NCBI RefSeq assembly: GCF_003058225.1
Contig: NZ_QBUG01000003.1
Coordinates: 434,001-498,000, forward strand
DNA length: 64,000 nt
Origin: Promicromonospora sp. AC04
GTDB lineage: Bacteria > Actinomycetota > Actinomycetes > Actinomycetales > Cellulomonadaceae
Direction: 5' to 3'
Under the pieces are notes generated by a model, which made no database searches, was not told the DNA's origin, and saw only the letters and a list, made by a program, of their open reading frames with translations. Positions 1 to 8,929 of this stretch are shown piece after piece. Position 1 is the stretch's first letter. Each line of letters opens with the position of its first letter. A program made the translations under genes and the position numbers.

Positions 1-723
1 TCCAACTGCCAGCAGTACGACGGCATGGGCGAGGTGACGGGCGTCGACCCCGATCAGGTAACGGTCCATGCCGGGGCCAGGATGGTCGACGTGGACGGCT
101 GCGGTATCCGGGGGACGCTGTCGGCGCTGGGCGTGCGGCTCGATCTCGCGGGTGGCGACGGGTCCGGCCAAGCATGGGTGACCGAGCTCGGCAAGGGCGC
201 CTTCGGCGTGGGGGCCGGGACGGACACCGTCGTCGTCGACGAGGCAGGGAAGACCCTGCGCACCCTGTCCGGCTGGGTGCAGACCGGTGCGGTGTCCCCC
301 GACGCGCCCGACGACCTGTGGTTCGTCGCCGACGGGAGCGGTTTCGGGTTCGACGCCGTGCGCGAGGACGGGTCGGTGGCCTGGACGGACAAGTACAGCG
401 GGGGCGTGCTGCTCGTCGCGCGGGACGTGGTGGTCGTCGACCGCGGGAACAAGGTGGCGGGCCTGGACCGTGTCACCGGCGCGGAGCTCTGGACCTGGTC
501 CGGCGAGCACGTGCTCGGGCTGGCTCGCTACCGGACCCTGACCGACGGCGAGACGGTGGCCCTGGAGCATCTGCCGCAGGAGAGCTCCGGCGAGGGGCTG
601 CTCGTCGCCCTCGATCTCGACACCGGCGAGCAGCTCTGGGACGCGCCGCTGACCAATACGGCAGTCGCGGTCGACGGGCACATCGTCGAGATCACCCTGG
701 ACGGCGTAGTCGGCCGGGGCTGA
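1..723 (+). CDS. PQQ-type beta-propeller membrane protein, C-terminal part (paralogue 1, cut by window edge)
   Basis: The frame is open from base 1 and ends at TGA 721-723, giving about 240 residues. They match the C-terminal part of the three complete paralogues that follow: the VDGCGIRG cysteine block lines up with their EGCGVQA, YGCGIEA and WGCGIRA blocks, and propeller blades such as VAGLDRVTGAELWTW recur. The final VDGHIVEI corresponds to VDGNLLEV in the others. The N-terminus, expected to hold an acidic tail and one membrane helix, lies outside the window. From the family this is an extracytoplasmic beta-propeller; no substrate can be named. Blade residues differ more from the other three than those do from each other. 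Confidence 0.8.
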   Translation, partial: SNCQQYDGMGEVTGVDPDQVTVHAGARMVDVDGCGIRGTLSALGVRLDLAGGDGSGQAWVTELGKGAFGVGAGTDTVVVDEAGKTLRTLSGWVQTGAVSPDAPDDLWFVADGSGFGFDAVREDGSVAWTDKYSGGVLLVARDVVVVDRGNKVAGLDRVTGAELWTWSGEHVLGLARYRTLTDGETVALEHLPQESSGEGLLVALDLDTGEQLWDAPLTNTAVAVDGHIVEITLDGVVGRG

Positions 724-805
724 CGCCGTGCGAGGACCGAGCCGAAGGCGCGGCGCCGGGGCGGGCCCGGCAGACGGGGACTGATCAGGGGGTCCCGCCC
801 GGAGT

Positions 806-818
806 TACGCTCAGCCGC
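806..818 (+). promoter_or_regulatory. Leaderless promoter of propeller paralogue 2
   Basis: The -10-like hexamer TACGCT (806-811) and a 7-nt spacer run directly into ATG at 819, so transcription should begin at the A of the start codon. There is no Shine-Dalgarno sequence. Paralogues 3 and 4 keep the same arrangement. Confidence 0.6.
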
Positions 819-2486
819 ATGGGGCGCGACCCGGACGAGGGTGCCGCGTTCGTCTTCGACCTGGTCGACGACGAGGCGGCCGATGCCGACGCGCCGACGA
901 GCCCGGCCGGAGCGGACGGCGACGATTCTCAGGAGGGCGAGCCGCCACCGGGCGGCCTGGGACCGAGGTGGCGCCGCGCGGTGCCGGTCGTGACGGTCCT
1001 CGCGATCGCGCTGGGGACAGGGATCGCGGTCGACGGCGTGCGCGACGCCGCCCGGATGGAGCGGATGCGGGACGTCTCCGGGGGCGTGACGGACCTGTCC
1101 TCGCCGCTCGACGTGATGTGGGCCTGGACCGGGGCGGTCGACCTCGGCGAGGGCACCACCGACGTCGCGGTGCTCGGCGACGAGCTGGTGTTCGAGTCCG
1201 AGGGTCGGCTCGTCGCGCTGGACCCGGCCACCGGAGACGAGACCTGGACCGTCTCGCTCGGCGAGGACCCGGAGTGCGGCCCGATGGCCTCACCGGCGTG
1301 GGACGACCCGAGGACGCCATCACTGGTGTGCCTGCAGGGGCGCGTCGCGGAGCGCGAGGCGATGGTGGTCGGGCCCGGCGGCGCGACGTCGGCCCCGCGG
1401 GTGCTCGGCGCCGCGGACGCGGCGGAGCACGGGCTGCCCCATACCGGGCCGGACGGGACGGTGCTGCGCGGGAGGCGAGCAGGACCGGCGTCGGAGGTGG
1501 ATCGCGACGTGACGTGCGACCTGGTGGGAGAGTGCTCCGGGTACGTCCGGACCGGGCGGGACCTCGTGCTTCGCGCGGAGGACGCCGTCACGGGCGAGGA
1601 GCGCTGGACCGTGACCGTCCCGTTCCGGGTCACCGAGGCGGTCCAGTGCACCAGGAGGTTCGGCGGGGAGTGGGGCGGCTCGGAGAACCGCGTCGACCTG
1701 AGCGGGCAGCTGGACCCGGATGCCTTCGGCGCCCGCGTCTGGTCCGACCTGGTGAACGTGGAGGGCTGCGGGGTCCAGGCGGCCGTCACCCCGGACGGCG
1801 TGCTCCTCGGCGCCGAGCTCGAACCGGGCACCAGCTACATGGACGCGCTCGGTACTGGTGGGTACCTGGGGACGTCCTGGAGCGACGTGCCACGCACCAC
1901 CCTGTACGACGCGGACGGCGACGTCGTCGCCGAGGTCAGCGGGTACGTGATCGTTCAGAAGTCCACCGACGAGTCCGGTGCGGCGGTACTTCTCGCGATC
2001 GACGACCTCGGGCGACGGCTGTCGGCCTACGAGACCGACGGGACCGCGCGCTGGGACATTGCGCTCCAGTCGAGCGGCCAGGAGTTCCTCGCCCAGGTGG
2101 GCGAGACGGTGGTGATCACGACAGGGGCCGGGACCGTGCGCGGGCTGGACCTGGCCACGGGAGAGGGCGAGTGGCTCTGGGACGGTTCCACCGCGCCGGG
2201 AGACTCGGACGGCGGCTACTTCGGGACCGCCTACGTGGTCCAGACGTTCACCGACGGCGAGCTCGTGCTGCTGCTGACCGAGACGGACGGCACCGGGACC
2301 CGGGGCATGGTGGCGCTCGACGCGGCCACGGGCGAGATGGTCTGGGAGCAGGCCGGAGGCGGGGCGGCAGGCGTGTTCGACCCGCGGGGCGGCGACGTCC
2401 TCGAGCGGGGAGTCACGGGCGACCTGATCGCGGTGGACGGCAACCTGCTGGAGGTCAGCTCGGTCGGCGTCCGCCGGCTCGGGTGA
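819..2486 (+). CDS. PQQ-type beta-propeller membrane protein (paralogue 2)
   Basis: 555 residues. The start at 819 is chosen from the upstream hexamer and because the three complete paralogues share the opening M-(G/A)-R-x-P-x-E and FVFDLVDDEA; the open frame runs further upstream without that homology. Residues 1-50 are acidic and cytoplasmic, about 54-73 form one membrane helix, and the rest is extracytoplasmic. PQQ-like blades are visible (VALDPATGDETWTV, VRGLDLATGEGEWLW, MVALDAATGEMVWE). Conserved cysteines (PECGP, TCDLVGEC, VEGCG) suggest disulfides outside the cell. The family includes BamB-like scaffolds and quinoprotein-like propellers; nothing shows PQQ binding here. Function unknown. 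Confidence 0.85.
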   Translation: MGRDPDEGAAFVFDLVDDEAADADAPTSPAGADGDDSQEGEPPPGGLGPRWRRAVPVVTVLAIALGTGIAVDGVRDAARMERMRDVSGGVTDLSSPLDVMWAWTGAVDLGEGTTDVAVLGDELVFESEGRLVALDPATGDETWTVSLGEDPECGPMASPAWDDPRTPSLVCLQGRVAEREAMVVGPGGATSAPRVLGAADAAEHGLPHTGPDGTVLRGRRAGPASEVDRDVTCDLVGECSGYVRTGRDLVLRAEDAVTGEERWTVTVPFRVTEAVQCTRRFGGEWGGSENRVDLSGQLDPDAFGARVWSDLVNVEGCGVQAAVTPDGVLLGAELEPGTSYMDALGTGGYLGTSWSDVPRTTLYDADGDVVAEVSGYVIVQKSTDESGAAVLLAIDDLGRRLSAYETDGTARWDIALQSSGQEFLAQVGETVVITTGAGTVRGLDLATGEGEWLWDGSTAPGDSDGGYFGTAYVVQTFTDGELVLLLTETDGTGTRGMVALDAATGEMVWEQAGGGAAGVFDPRGGDVLERGVTGDLIAVDGNLLEVSSVGVRRLG

Positions 2487-2520
2487 GCCGCCTGCCGCGC
2501 CCCGGGTGACCTCCCCGACA

Positions 2521-2533
2521 TACTCTCGACCGC
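2521..2533 (+). promoter_or_regulatory. Leaderless promoter of propeller paralogue 3
   Basis: TACTCT at 2521-2526 lies 7 nt before ATG 2534. The segment reads like those before paralogues 2 and 4 (consensus TACKCTCRRCYGC then ATG), so each copy is probably transcribed from its own promoter. Confidence 0.6.
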
Positions 2534-4222
2534 ATGGCACGTGATCCGGGCGAGGGCGGTGCATTCGTCTTCGACCTGGTCGACGACGAGGCGGCCGATC
2601 CCGAGGCTCCACGTGCCCGGTCCCGGCCAGCCGGCGCGGACGATCCGGACGATGACGATCCGGGCGATGACGATCCCGGGACAGATGAGCCGCCGCCGTC
2701 GGGCGGACCGAGCAGGAACGTGCGAGCCGTCGCGCCGGTCGCGGCGGTCCTTGCGATCGTCCTCGGCACGGGCCTGGCGGCGGAGGGCGCGCAGGACAAC
2801 GCGCGGATCGAACGGATGCGCGACGTCCACGGGGGCGTCGCCGACGTCTCCTCCCCGCTGAGGGAGACGTGGAAGTGGGAGGGCCTCGTCGGTTCCCGCC
2901 GGGCGATCGAGGAGGGGCGGGGGAACGAGGTGGCCGTGCTCGGCGACGTGCTCGTCTTCGAGTCCGACGGCGAGCTGGTCGCCCTGCGCCCGGCTACCGG
3001 CGAGGAGGTGTGGACCGTCCCCCTGGGAGAAGCCCCGGACTGCGGACCGCTCGGTGCCGCGGGCTGGGAGGAGACCACGACGCCCGCTCTGGTCTGCCTC
3101 GCGGGTTCCGGCGCGAACCGCGAGGTCACGGTGGTCGGGCCCGACGGCGTGGCCTCGGCCCCGCGGCTGCTCGGCGCCGCGGACACGAAGCGGTACGGCG
3201 AGCCCCGGCCCGGGCCGGACGGGACCGTGCTGCGCGCGAAGCGCGAGGCGTCCGGGCCGGCCGTGAGCTCGGGTGACGCCGTGTGCACCGACACGGGCGA
3301 GTGCACGGGGACGGTCGAGGCGGGCCGGGACCTCGTGCTCCGCGCCGAGGACGCCGTCACGGGCGAGGAGCGCTGGAGCGTGACCGTCCCGTTCCGGGCT
3401 ACGCGGGCCGACCAGTGCAACAACTGGCTCGGCACGTCCTGGGACGGGTCCGGCAACATGGTGGACCTCGAGCAGATGCTCGACCCCGGCGCGTTCGGCG
3501 CCCGGATCCAGGGCACCCTCGTGCAGCTGTACGGCTGCGGCATCGAGGCGGCCGTCACCCCGGACGGGGTGCCGCTCGGCATGACCATCGAGCCCGGGAC
3601 GGGCGGCGTGAACAGCCTCGTCGCGGGCGGGTACACCGGGTTCACGTTCGATGACACCGTGCGGACCGTCCTGTACGCCGCCGACGGCGAGGTCGTCGGC
3701 GAGATCACCGGACACGCGCTCGAACCGGGAGTGACGGACGGGTCGGGTCCAGGGACGCTCCTTGCGACGGATTCGTCCGGGCGGCGCCTGCGGGCCTACG
3801 AGTCGGACGGGACGCCACGCTGGGTAATCACGACGCGGGCGGACGCCCAGCTGTTCCTCGCGCTGGTGGGCGGGACGGCGATGGTCATGACCGAGGTCGG
3901 GACCGTGCGCGGGCTGGATGCCGCCACGGGCGCCGAGCGGTGGGTGTGGGACGGCTCGGACGACGTCGGCGGCGGGTACCTGGAAGACCTGTTCGTGTCC
4001 CGGGCTTTCACCGATGGCCAGTCCGCGCTGCTGCTCACCGAGGACGGGGCCGGTGGCGCAGGGCTGGTGGCGCTCGACGTGGCCTCCGGCGAGGTGGTCT
4101 GGGAGCAGCATGGTGACGAGGCGGTCACCGGTGGCACGGCCCAGGGATTCGACACCGCGCTCGTCGCCGTGGACGGCAACCTGCTGGAGGTCACGCCGTC
4201 CGGCGTCCGGGGGCTGGGGTGA
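2534..4222 (+). CDS. PQQ-type beta-propeller membrane protein (paralogue 3)
   Basis: 562 residues with the same plan as paralogue 2: opening MARDPGEGGAFVFDLVDDEA, an Asp/Pro-rich acidic stretch (about residues 36-55), one membrane helix at about 64-84, then an extracytoplasmic propeller with blades such as LVALRPATGEEVWTV and LVALDVASGEVVWEQ. The cysteine pattern (PDCGP, CTDTGEC, YGCGI) is kept. The block GRDLVLRAEDAVTGEERW is identical to paralogue 2, pointing to recent duplication or gene conversion. It lies 47 bp after paralogue 2 on the same strand. It may be a sensor, scaffold or surface protein; no enzyme motif is visible. Confidence 0.85.
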   Translation: MARDPGEGGAFVFDLVDDEAADPEAPRARSRPAGADDPDDDDPGDDDPGTDEPPPSGGPSRNVRAVAPVAAVLAIVLGTGLAAEGAQDNARIERMRDVHGGVADVSSPLRETWKWEGLVGSRRAIEEGRGNEVAVLGDVLVFESDGELVALRPATGEEVWTVPLGEAPDCGPLGAAGWEETTTPALVCLAGSGANREVTVVGPDGVASAPRLLGAADTKRYGEPRPGPDGTVLRAKREASGPAVSSGDAVCTDTGECTGTVEAGRDLVLRAEDAVTGEERWSVTVPFRATRADQCNNWLGTSWDGSGNMVDLEQMLDPGAFGARIQGTLVQLYGCGIEAAVTPDGVPLGMTIEPGTGGVNSLVAGGYTGFTFDDTVRTVLYAADGEVVGEITGHALEPGVTDGSGPGTLLATDSSGRRLRAYESDGTPRWVITTRADAQLFLALVGGTAMVMTEVGTVRGLDAATGAERWVWDGSDDVGGGYLEDLFVSRAFTDGQSALLLTEDGAGGAGLVALDVASGEVVWEQHGDEAVTGGTAQGFDTALVAVDGNLLEVTPSGVRGLG

Positions 4223-4322
4223 CGGGGGCTGGGCGTCCGGGGGCTCGCTGACGGATGCGCCGTGTGCCGCCGTCGCCGTGTTTTCGCCTGGGTTCTTGCG
4301 TGAAACGTTGACCGGCCGGGCA

Positions 4323-4335
4323 TACGCTCGGCTGC
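4323..4335 (+). promoter_or_regulatory. Leaderless promoter of propeller paralogue 4
   Basis: TACGCT at 4323-4328 is followed by 7 nt and ATG 4336. A TTGACC lies nearby (about 4308) but is too close to serve as a normally spaced -35. Confidence 0.6.
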
Positions 4336-5997
4336 ATGGCACGTCATCCGGACGAGGATGATGCTTTCGTCTTCGACCTGGCCGACGACGAGGGGGGTGT
4401 CGATGCGCCACCCGACCCGCCGGATACCGATGGTGACGGCGCCCCGGACGAGGCGGGGTCGACGGCGAGCATGCCTCCGGCGTCGGGCGGCTCGGTCGGG
4501 GGACGGCGGACACTCGTGGGCGCGGCGGTGCTGGCGATCGCGCTTGGGACGGGGCTCGTCGTCGACAGCGTGGGCGATGCCGCGCGGATCGAGCGGATCC
4601 GCGGGATGAGCGGCGGCGTCGTGGACGTGTCCTCGCCGCTCGACGAGGTGTGGGCATGGGCGGGCGAGGTCGGTCCCCGGGAGGCTTTCCTGGCCGGGGA
4701 CGGGCACCTGGTCGCCGCCCTCGGCGACGTGCTGGCCTTCGAGTCCGACGGCGAGCTGGTGGCCCTGCGCGCGGCCACCGGCGAGGAGGCGTGGACCGTT
4801 CCGCTCGGCGAGGACCCGGACTGCGGGCCAACCGGTTATCGGGGGTGGTCGGAGATCGCGACGACGGTTCTGGTGTGCCTGCAGGGCGCTGGTGCCGGCC
4901 GGGAGGTCCTCACCGTGGGGCCCGACGGCGAGGCATCCGTCCCTCGGGCGTTCGACGCTCGGGACGTGCGGCGGTACGGATACCCCCGTCCCGGTCCGGA
5001 GGGGACCGTGCTCCGCGCCAAACGGATCGGTCCCGAGTCGGCGGTGGACCTGGGCAGTGCCGAGTGCCCCGATATGGGGGAGTGCAGCGGGACCGTCGAG
5101 GCCGGCCGTGACCTGCTGCTCCGCGCCGAGAACGCCGTCTCGGGCGAGGAGCGCTGGCGCGCGACGGTCCCGTTCCGGGCGATGGCGGCCGAGGGCTGCA
5201 AGGCCGGGCCCCGCATGCCATGGGACAGGTCGAACGACATCGTGCGGGCCGGCGAACGGCTCGACACCGAGGCGTTCGGCGCGCGGATCGAGGGCGGCCT
5301 CGTCGACGTGTGGGGGTGCGGCATCCGGGCCGGCGTCACCCCGGACGGGGCGGTGCTGGACGGGGTGCCCGGGTCGGGCTGGGTGGTCAGCCTCGATACG
5401 GGCGGGTACGCCGCGCAGGCGGGGGCCGAGGTGTTCGACGGTGCGATGCGGAGCGCGCTCTTCTCCCCCGACGGTGGCGTCGTCAGCGAGGTCTCCGGGT
5501 ACCTGGACCGTCCGGAGACGACGGACGAGCCCTACGCGGCGACGCTCCTCGCGATCGACCGGTCCGGGCCGTACCTGCGCTCCTACGAGGCGGACGGAAC
5601 GCAGCGCTGGGGTGTCGCGGTCGAGGTGGGCTGGCCCATGTTCATCGCTCAGGTGGACGGGACAGTCGTGACCACGACCTGGACAGGAGGCATCCGCGGG
5701 CTGGACCTCGCCACGGGGGACGGGCGGTGGGCGTGGGACCCCGAAGGCCTGTACGACTGGTCGTACGACAACACGTACGTGACCCAGGCCTTCACTGACG
5801 GGCAGTCGCTGCTCCTGCTGCTGCGGAGCGGGTCCGGCGGCTCCGGGCTGGTGTCGCTCGACGTGGCGTCGGGCGAGGTGGTCTGGGACGGGACCGCGTC
5901 CGGCGTCCTCACCCCGTGGGTGGACACGATGCTGCTGGTCGCGGTGGACGGGAACCTGCTGGAGGTCACGCGATTCGGCGTCCGGCGGCTGGGCTGA
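4336..5997 (+). CDS. PQQ-type beta-propeller membrane protein (paralogue 4)
   Basis: 553 residues, opening MARHPDEDDAFVFDLADDEG, with a membrane helix at about 58-77 and an extracytoplasmic propeller (LVALRAATGEEAWTV, IRGLDLATGDGRWAW, LVSLDVASGEVVWDG). Cysteines PDCGP, CPDMGEC and WGCGI match its neighbours, and it ends in VDGNLLEVTRFGVRRLG like the others. It closes the visible array; the next gene, an endonuclease, is unrelated. The copies may be divergent variants of one surface or periplasmic-side protein. No lipobox or anchor other than the N-terminal helix is seen. Confidence 0.85.
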   Translation: MARHPDEDDAFVFDLADDEGGVDAPPDPPDTDGDGAPDEAGSTASMPPASGGSVGGRRTLVGAAVLAIALGTGLVVDSVGDAARIERIRGMSGGVVDVSSPLDEVWAWAGEVGPREAFLAGDGHLVAALGDVLAFESDGELVALRAATGEEAWTVPLGEDPDCGPTGYRGWSEIATTVLVCLQGAGAGREVLTVGPDGEASVPRAFDARDVRRYGYPRPGPEGTVLRAKRIGPESAVDLGSAECPDMGECSGTVEAGRDLLLRAENAVSGEERWRATVPFRAMAAEGCKAGPRMPWDRSNDIVRAGERLDTEAFGARIEGGLVDVWGCGIRAGVTPDGAVLDGVPGSGWVVSLDTGGYAAQAGAEVFDGAMRSALFSPDGGVVSEVSGYLDRPETTDEPYAATLLAIDRSGPYLRSYEADGTQRWGVAVEVGWPMFIAQVDGTVVTTTWTGGIRGLDLATGDGRWAWDPEGLYDWSYDNTYVTQAFTDGQSLLLLLRSGSGGSGLVSLDVASGEVVWDGTASGVLTPWVDTMLLVAVDGNLLEVTRFGVRRLG

Positions 5998-6033
5998 TCT
6001 CGTCGACCGCCGTCGCGTGTCGGTGAGCGGTCA

Positions 6034-6046
6034 TATGGTGGGCTCC
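6034..6046 (+). promoter_or_regulatory. Leaderless promoter of endonuclease IV gene
   Basis: TATGGT at 6034-6039, then 7 nt, then ATG 6047. This selects ATG 6047 (MVKIGAHVDL) over the in-frame start at 6017. Confidence 0.6.
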
Positions 6047-6832
6047 ATGGTGAAGATCGGCGCACACGTAGACCTGACCGACGCGATCGGCGCGGCAAAG
6101 ACGCTCGGCGCGGACGCGGTGCAGGTGTTCCTCAGCGACCCGCAGGCCTGGAAGGTCCCGGACCTTCCGTACGAGGGCGGCGCGGAGGTGCTCCGGGCCG
6201 ACGTCGCGGCGGCCGGCCTGGACCTCTACGTGCACGCGCCGTACGTGATCAACGTGGCGTCGACCAACAACCGCATCCGTATCCCGAGCCGCAAGCTGCT
6301 GCAGCAGATCATGGACGGAGCGAGCGCGGTCGGCGCCAAGGGCGTCGTCGTGCACGGCGGGCACGTCACCGCGAACGACGAGCCGGCCAAGGGCTTCGAC
6401 AACTGGCGCAAGGCCATCGACGCCCTGGAGACCGATGTTCCCGTGCTCATCGAGAACACGGCGGGCGGGGACTACTCGATGGCGCGCCGCCTGGAGCGGA
6501 TCGAGCAGCTGTGGGCGGCCCTGACCACGGCGAACGGCGGGGACAACGTCGGGTTCACCCTCGACACGTGCCACGCCTGGGCCGGCGGCCTCGACCTCGC
6601 GACGGCCGCGGACCAGGTCCGCGCGATCACCGGCCGCATCGACCTGGTGCACGCCAACGACTCGCGCGACGTCGCCGGGTCGGGCGCTGACCGGCACATC
6701 AACTTCGGCAAGGGGCTCATCCCGGAGGAGCTGCTGGTGGGCGTTATCGCGGCCGCGGGCGCCCCCGTCATCTGCGAGACCAAGGGCGACATGGCGCCGG
6801 ACATCGCCTGGCTTCGGGAGCGCCTGGGCTGA
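6047..6832 (+). CDS. nfo: Deoxyribonuclease IV (apurinic/apyrimidinic endonuclease, TIM barrel)
   Basis: 261 residues, close to the family's usual 260-300. AP endonuclease family 2 enzymes cut the backbone 5' of abasic sites in base-excision repair and use a trinuclear zinc centre. The zinc-binding strands are recognisable: YVHAPY (His near 70), VVHGGH (near 105), LIENTAGG (Glu near 142), FTLDTCHAW (Asp/His near 180), LVHANDS (His near 203), DRHINFGKG and a final VICETKG (Glu). The start at 6047 places IGAHV at the N-terminus as in homologues. A xylose isomerase-like function is unlikely because the zinc-site set is complete. Confidence 0.9.
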   Translation: MVKIGAHVDLTDAIGAAKTLGADAVQVFLSDPQAWKVPDLPYEGGAEVLRADVAAAGLDLYVHAPYVINVASTNNRIRIPSRKLLQQIMDGASAVGAKGVVVHGGHVTANDEPAKGFDNWRKAIDALETDVPVLIENTAGGDYSMARRLERIEQLWAALTTANGGDNVGFTLDTCHAWAGGLDLATAADQVRAITGRIDLVHANDSRDVAGSGADRHINFGKGLIPEELLVGVIAAAGAPVICETKGDMAPDIAWLRERLG

Positions 6833-6849
6833 CGTTCGGCTGCGGCTGT

Positions 6850-6929
6850 TCCGGAACTGCCAGGAGCTGAACTCCGGAACTGCCGCACTTGAACTCCGGA
6901 ACTGCCAGGGGCTGAACTCCGAAACCGCC
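6850..6929. repeat. Short tandem repeat, 22-23 bp unit, three and a half copies
   Basis: Units start at 6850, 6873, 6895 and 6918, each beginning TCCGRAAC and most ending CTGAAC. The second is one base shorter and diverged in the middle; the fourth is partial. It lies just after the endonuclease IV stop, in a 238-bp gap with no convincing gene. It is not a clean hairpin. Function unknown. Confidence 0.7.
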
Positions 6930-7057
6930 GTCACTCGGGCCGTTCAACAGGTCCGTGCCGGGCTCTCATCGGGCAGGCCGTCCTCGAGGAGCCGCGCCAC
7001 TACATCGCGAGCGAGCACGCAGGACCAGGTGAGTTCTTACCTGTCGTGACTGCCTGG

Positions 7058-7070
7058 CAAGATCGGACGT
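7058..7070 (+). promoter_or_regulatory. Probable leaderless promoter of epimerase gene
   Basis: CAAGAT (7058-7063) sits 7 nt before ATG 7071. The match to TANNNT is weaker because the first base is C. No Shine-Dalgarno is present. Confidence 0.4.
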
Positions 7071-7934
7071 ATGGCAACGACGCAGCGGGTAGTGGTCACG
7101 GGTGCGAGCGGGAAGCTCGGCCGGTTCGTGGTGGAGCACCTGGCGGACTCGGGGTATGACGTGGTCTCGACCGACCGCGTGGCGCCTCCGCAGGACAGTC
7201 CGGGCAGGTTCACGGTCGCGGACCTGACGGACCTCGGCCAGGTGATCGAGCTGCTTTCCGGCGTCGACGAGGGACAGGCGGCCGACGCCGTCGTGCACCT
7301 GTCAGCGATCCCCGCGCCCGGCATGGCGACCAACGCCGCGACCTTCCGCAACAACGTGCCCAGCACGTACAACGTGCTGCGGGCCGCCCAGGTCGTAGGC
7401 ATCCGGAACGTGGTGACGGCGTCGTCCGAGACGGTGCTCGGCCTGCCGTTCGACGTGCCACCGCCGTACATCCCGGTGGACGAGGAGTACGACGTGGTGC
7501 CGCAGTCCACCTACTCGCTCGGCAAGTCGCTCGAGGAGGAGATGGCGAAGCACTTCACGCGCTGGGACCCGGCGCTGAAGGTCGCGGCGCTGCGGTTCTC
7601 GAACGTGATGCGTCCCGAGGACTACGCCCGCTTCCCGTCCTGGCAGGAGGATTCCCAGGCCAGGCGCTGGAACCTGTGGGGCTACATCGACGGGCGCGAC
7701 GGCGCGCAGGCGGTGCGCCGTGCGCTGGAGGCCGACTTCACGGGGTTCGAGGCGTTCGTCATCGCCAACGACGACACGGTGATGGTGCGGGAGTCGGCCG
7801 ACCTCGCGGCCGAGGTGTTCCCGGACGTGCCGCTCAAGCGCCCGCTCCAGGGCCGGGAGACGCTCCTGAGCATCGACAAGGCCCGCCGTGTCCTGGGCTA
7901 CGCCCCGGAACACCATTGGCAGGACGAAGTCTGA
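7071..7934 (+). CDS. NAD(P)-dependent epimerase/dehydratase (extended SDR)
   Basis: 287 residues. The N-terminal Rossmann motif VTGASGKLGRFV (residues about 8-19) and the active-site YSLGK (Tyr-x3-Lys, near residue 146) identify an extended short-chain dehydrogenase. SSETVLGL supplies the catalytic Ser/Thr region and HLSAIPAP follows the fourth strand. Family members act on nucleotide sugars or uronates; the substrate cannot be read here, though uronate dehydrogenase-like activity is possible. It stands alone, with a 200-bp gap before the next gene. Confidence 0.85.
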   Translation: MATTQRVVVTGASGKLGRFVVEHLADSGYDVVSTDRVAPPQDSPGRFTVADLTDLGQVIELLSGVDEGQAADAVVHLSAIPAPGMATNAATFRNNVPSTYNVLRAAQVVGIRNVVTASSETVLGLPFDVPPPYIPVDEEYDVVPQSTYSLGKSLEEEMAKHFTRWDPALKVAALRFSNVMRPEDYARFPSWQEDSQARRWNLWGYIDGRDGAQAVRRALEADFTGFEAFVIANDDTVMVRESADLAAEVFPDVPLKRPLQGRETLLSIDKARRVLGYAPEHHWQDEV

Positions 7935-8080
7935 CAGTTGTCTGGCCAGCGAGGTTTCGGCCCACGGCTCGCCGGATCCGCCGCCGACCCGTAGATTGCT
8001 GACCCGACGGACTGCCCAAGCGTGCCGGGCGCCTCGGACTTGCCAGCCACACATCGGCGGCGAACCAATCTGCTGACAAC

Positions 8081-8104
8081 GCCGCCCGTTCCAAGTTGGG
8101 CGGC
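8081..8104. terminator. Short GC hairpin before the NYN gene
   Basis: GCCGCCC (8081-8087) pairs with GGGCGGC (8098-8104) around a 10-nt loop, then CTCTTG. It may end transcription from the epimerase gene, or be a leader hairpin since it lies 31 bp before GTG 8136. The rest of 7935-8135 holds nothing recognisable. Confidence 0.4.
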
Positions 8105-8135
8105 CTCTTGCCGGATCCAGCCAGGAAGGAAGACC

Positions 8136-8867
8136 GTGCGGGTAGGCGTCTACATCGACGGCTTCAACCTCTACTACGGAGCTCGCGGCCTCTGCGGGCG
8201 GGGAACGGCCGGCTGGCGATGGCTCGATCTCCGAGCGCTCGCCTCGCGGCTCGTTGCTGAGCAGGCTGGCTGGGTCGATGCCAGTGTCATCAGGGTCGTC
8301 TACTGCACAGCCCGGGTGAACGGCGCCGATAATTGGATCGGACAACAGGAGCAGGACGTCTATCTGCGTGCCCTCGCCGCCACAAAGTCCATCGACGAAC
8401 TCGCCATGGGCACGTACGTCTCTAGGGTCGCGACCGCTCCATTGGCGATTGTAGGCAGGCGTGGCCGGCCTGAACTTGTCCATCCCCAGTGGCCGCTCAT
8501 GGTTCGTGACGGCGGTAATAGTGATTCTCCGGGTGCAACGTTCATGGCGTCCGTCGCCCGCCGCGAGGAGAAGGGGTCGGACGTAAACGTCGCGTCGCAC
8601 CTGCTGATCGACGTTCTGAGTGGGATGGTGGATGCGGCAGTTGTGATCAGCAACGACTCGGATCTTGAGTTCCCTGTCCGCCACGCACGCGGGCTGGTGC
8701 CGGTAGGGCTCGTCAACCCGACCAAGGGTTACCCGGCAGGTCGCCTCAATGATGCGCCCACTGTCGGTGTCGGCTCGCATTGGTGGTATCAGATCAGGCC
8801 GGTAGACCTGCACGCTTCGCAACTCGCTCCGACGATCGGCAAAATCAACAAGCCCGGCTCGTGGTGA
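8136..8867 (+). CDS. NYN domain protein (PIN-like, DUF88/LabA type), putative RNase
   Basis: 243 residues starting at GTG 8136, preceded by a purine-rich AGGAAGGAAG. The start puts [13 protein letters not shown] at the N-terminus as in other NYN proteins. The PIN-like acidic residues are visible: Asp8 (YIDGFN), the [10 protein letters not shown] block (near 143-152) and ISNDSDLEF (near 169-177). NYN domains are single-metal ribonucleases or nuclease-derived domains; some act in RNA processing or phage defence. Codon use (AAA, AAT, ATT, GAT) is less GC-rich than neighbours, suggesting horizontal acquisition. No partner gene is adjacent. Confidence 0.8.
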   Translation: MRVGVYIDGFNLYYGARGLCGRGTAGWRWLDLRALASRLVAEQAGWVDASVIRVVYCTARVNGADNWIGQQEQDVYLRALAATKSIDELAMGTYVSRVATAPLAIVGRRGRPELVHPQWPLMVRDGGNSDSPGATFMASVARREEKGSDVNVASHLLIDVLSGMVDAAVVISNDSDLEFPVRHARGLVPVGLVNPTKGYPAGRLNDAPTVGVGSHWWYQIRPVDLHASQLAPTIGKINKPGSW

Positions 8868-8929
8868 CTGCCACTACACAACCCAGGTTGTGTAAGGCGT
8901 ATTGCGTATGTCAACATGGAGCCATACCG

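Noticed and set aside
6841-6934. Minus-strand frame with repeated EFSxWQFR peptides
   Set aside because: Arises from the 22-23 bp repeat; there is no ribosome site or homology, and the frame continues antisense through endonuclease IV.
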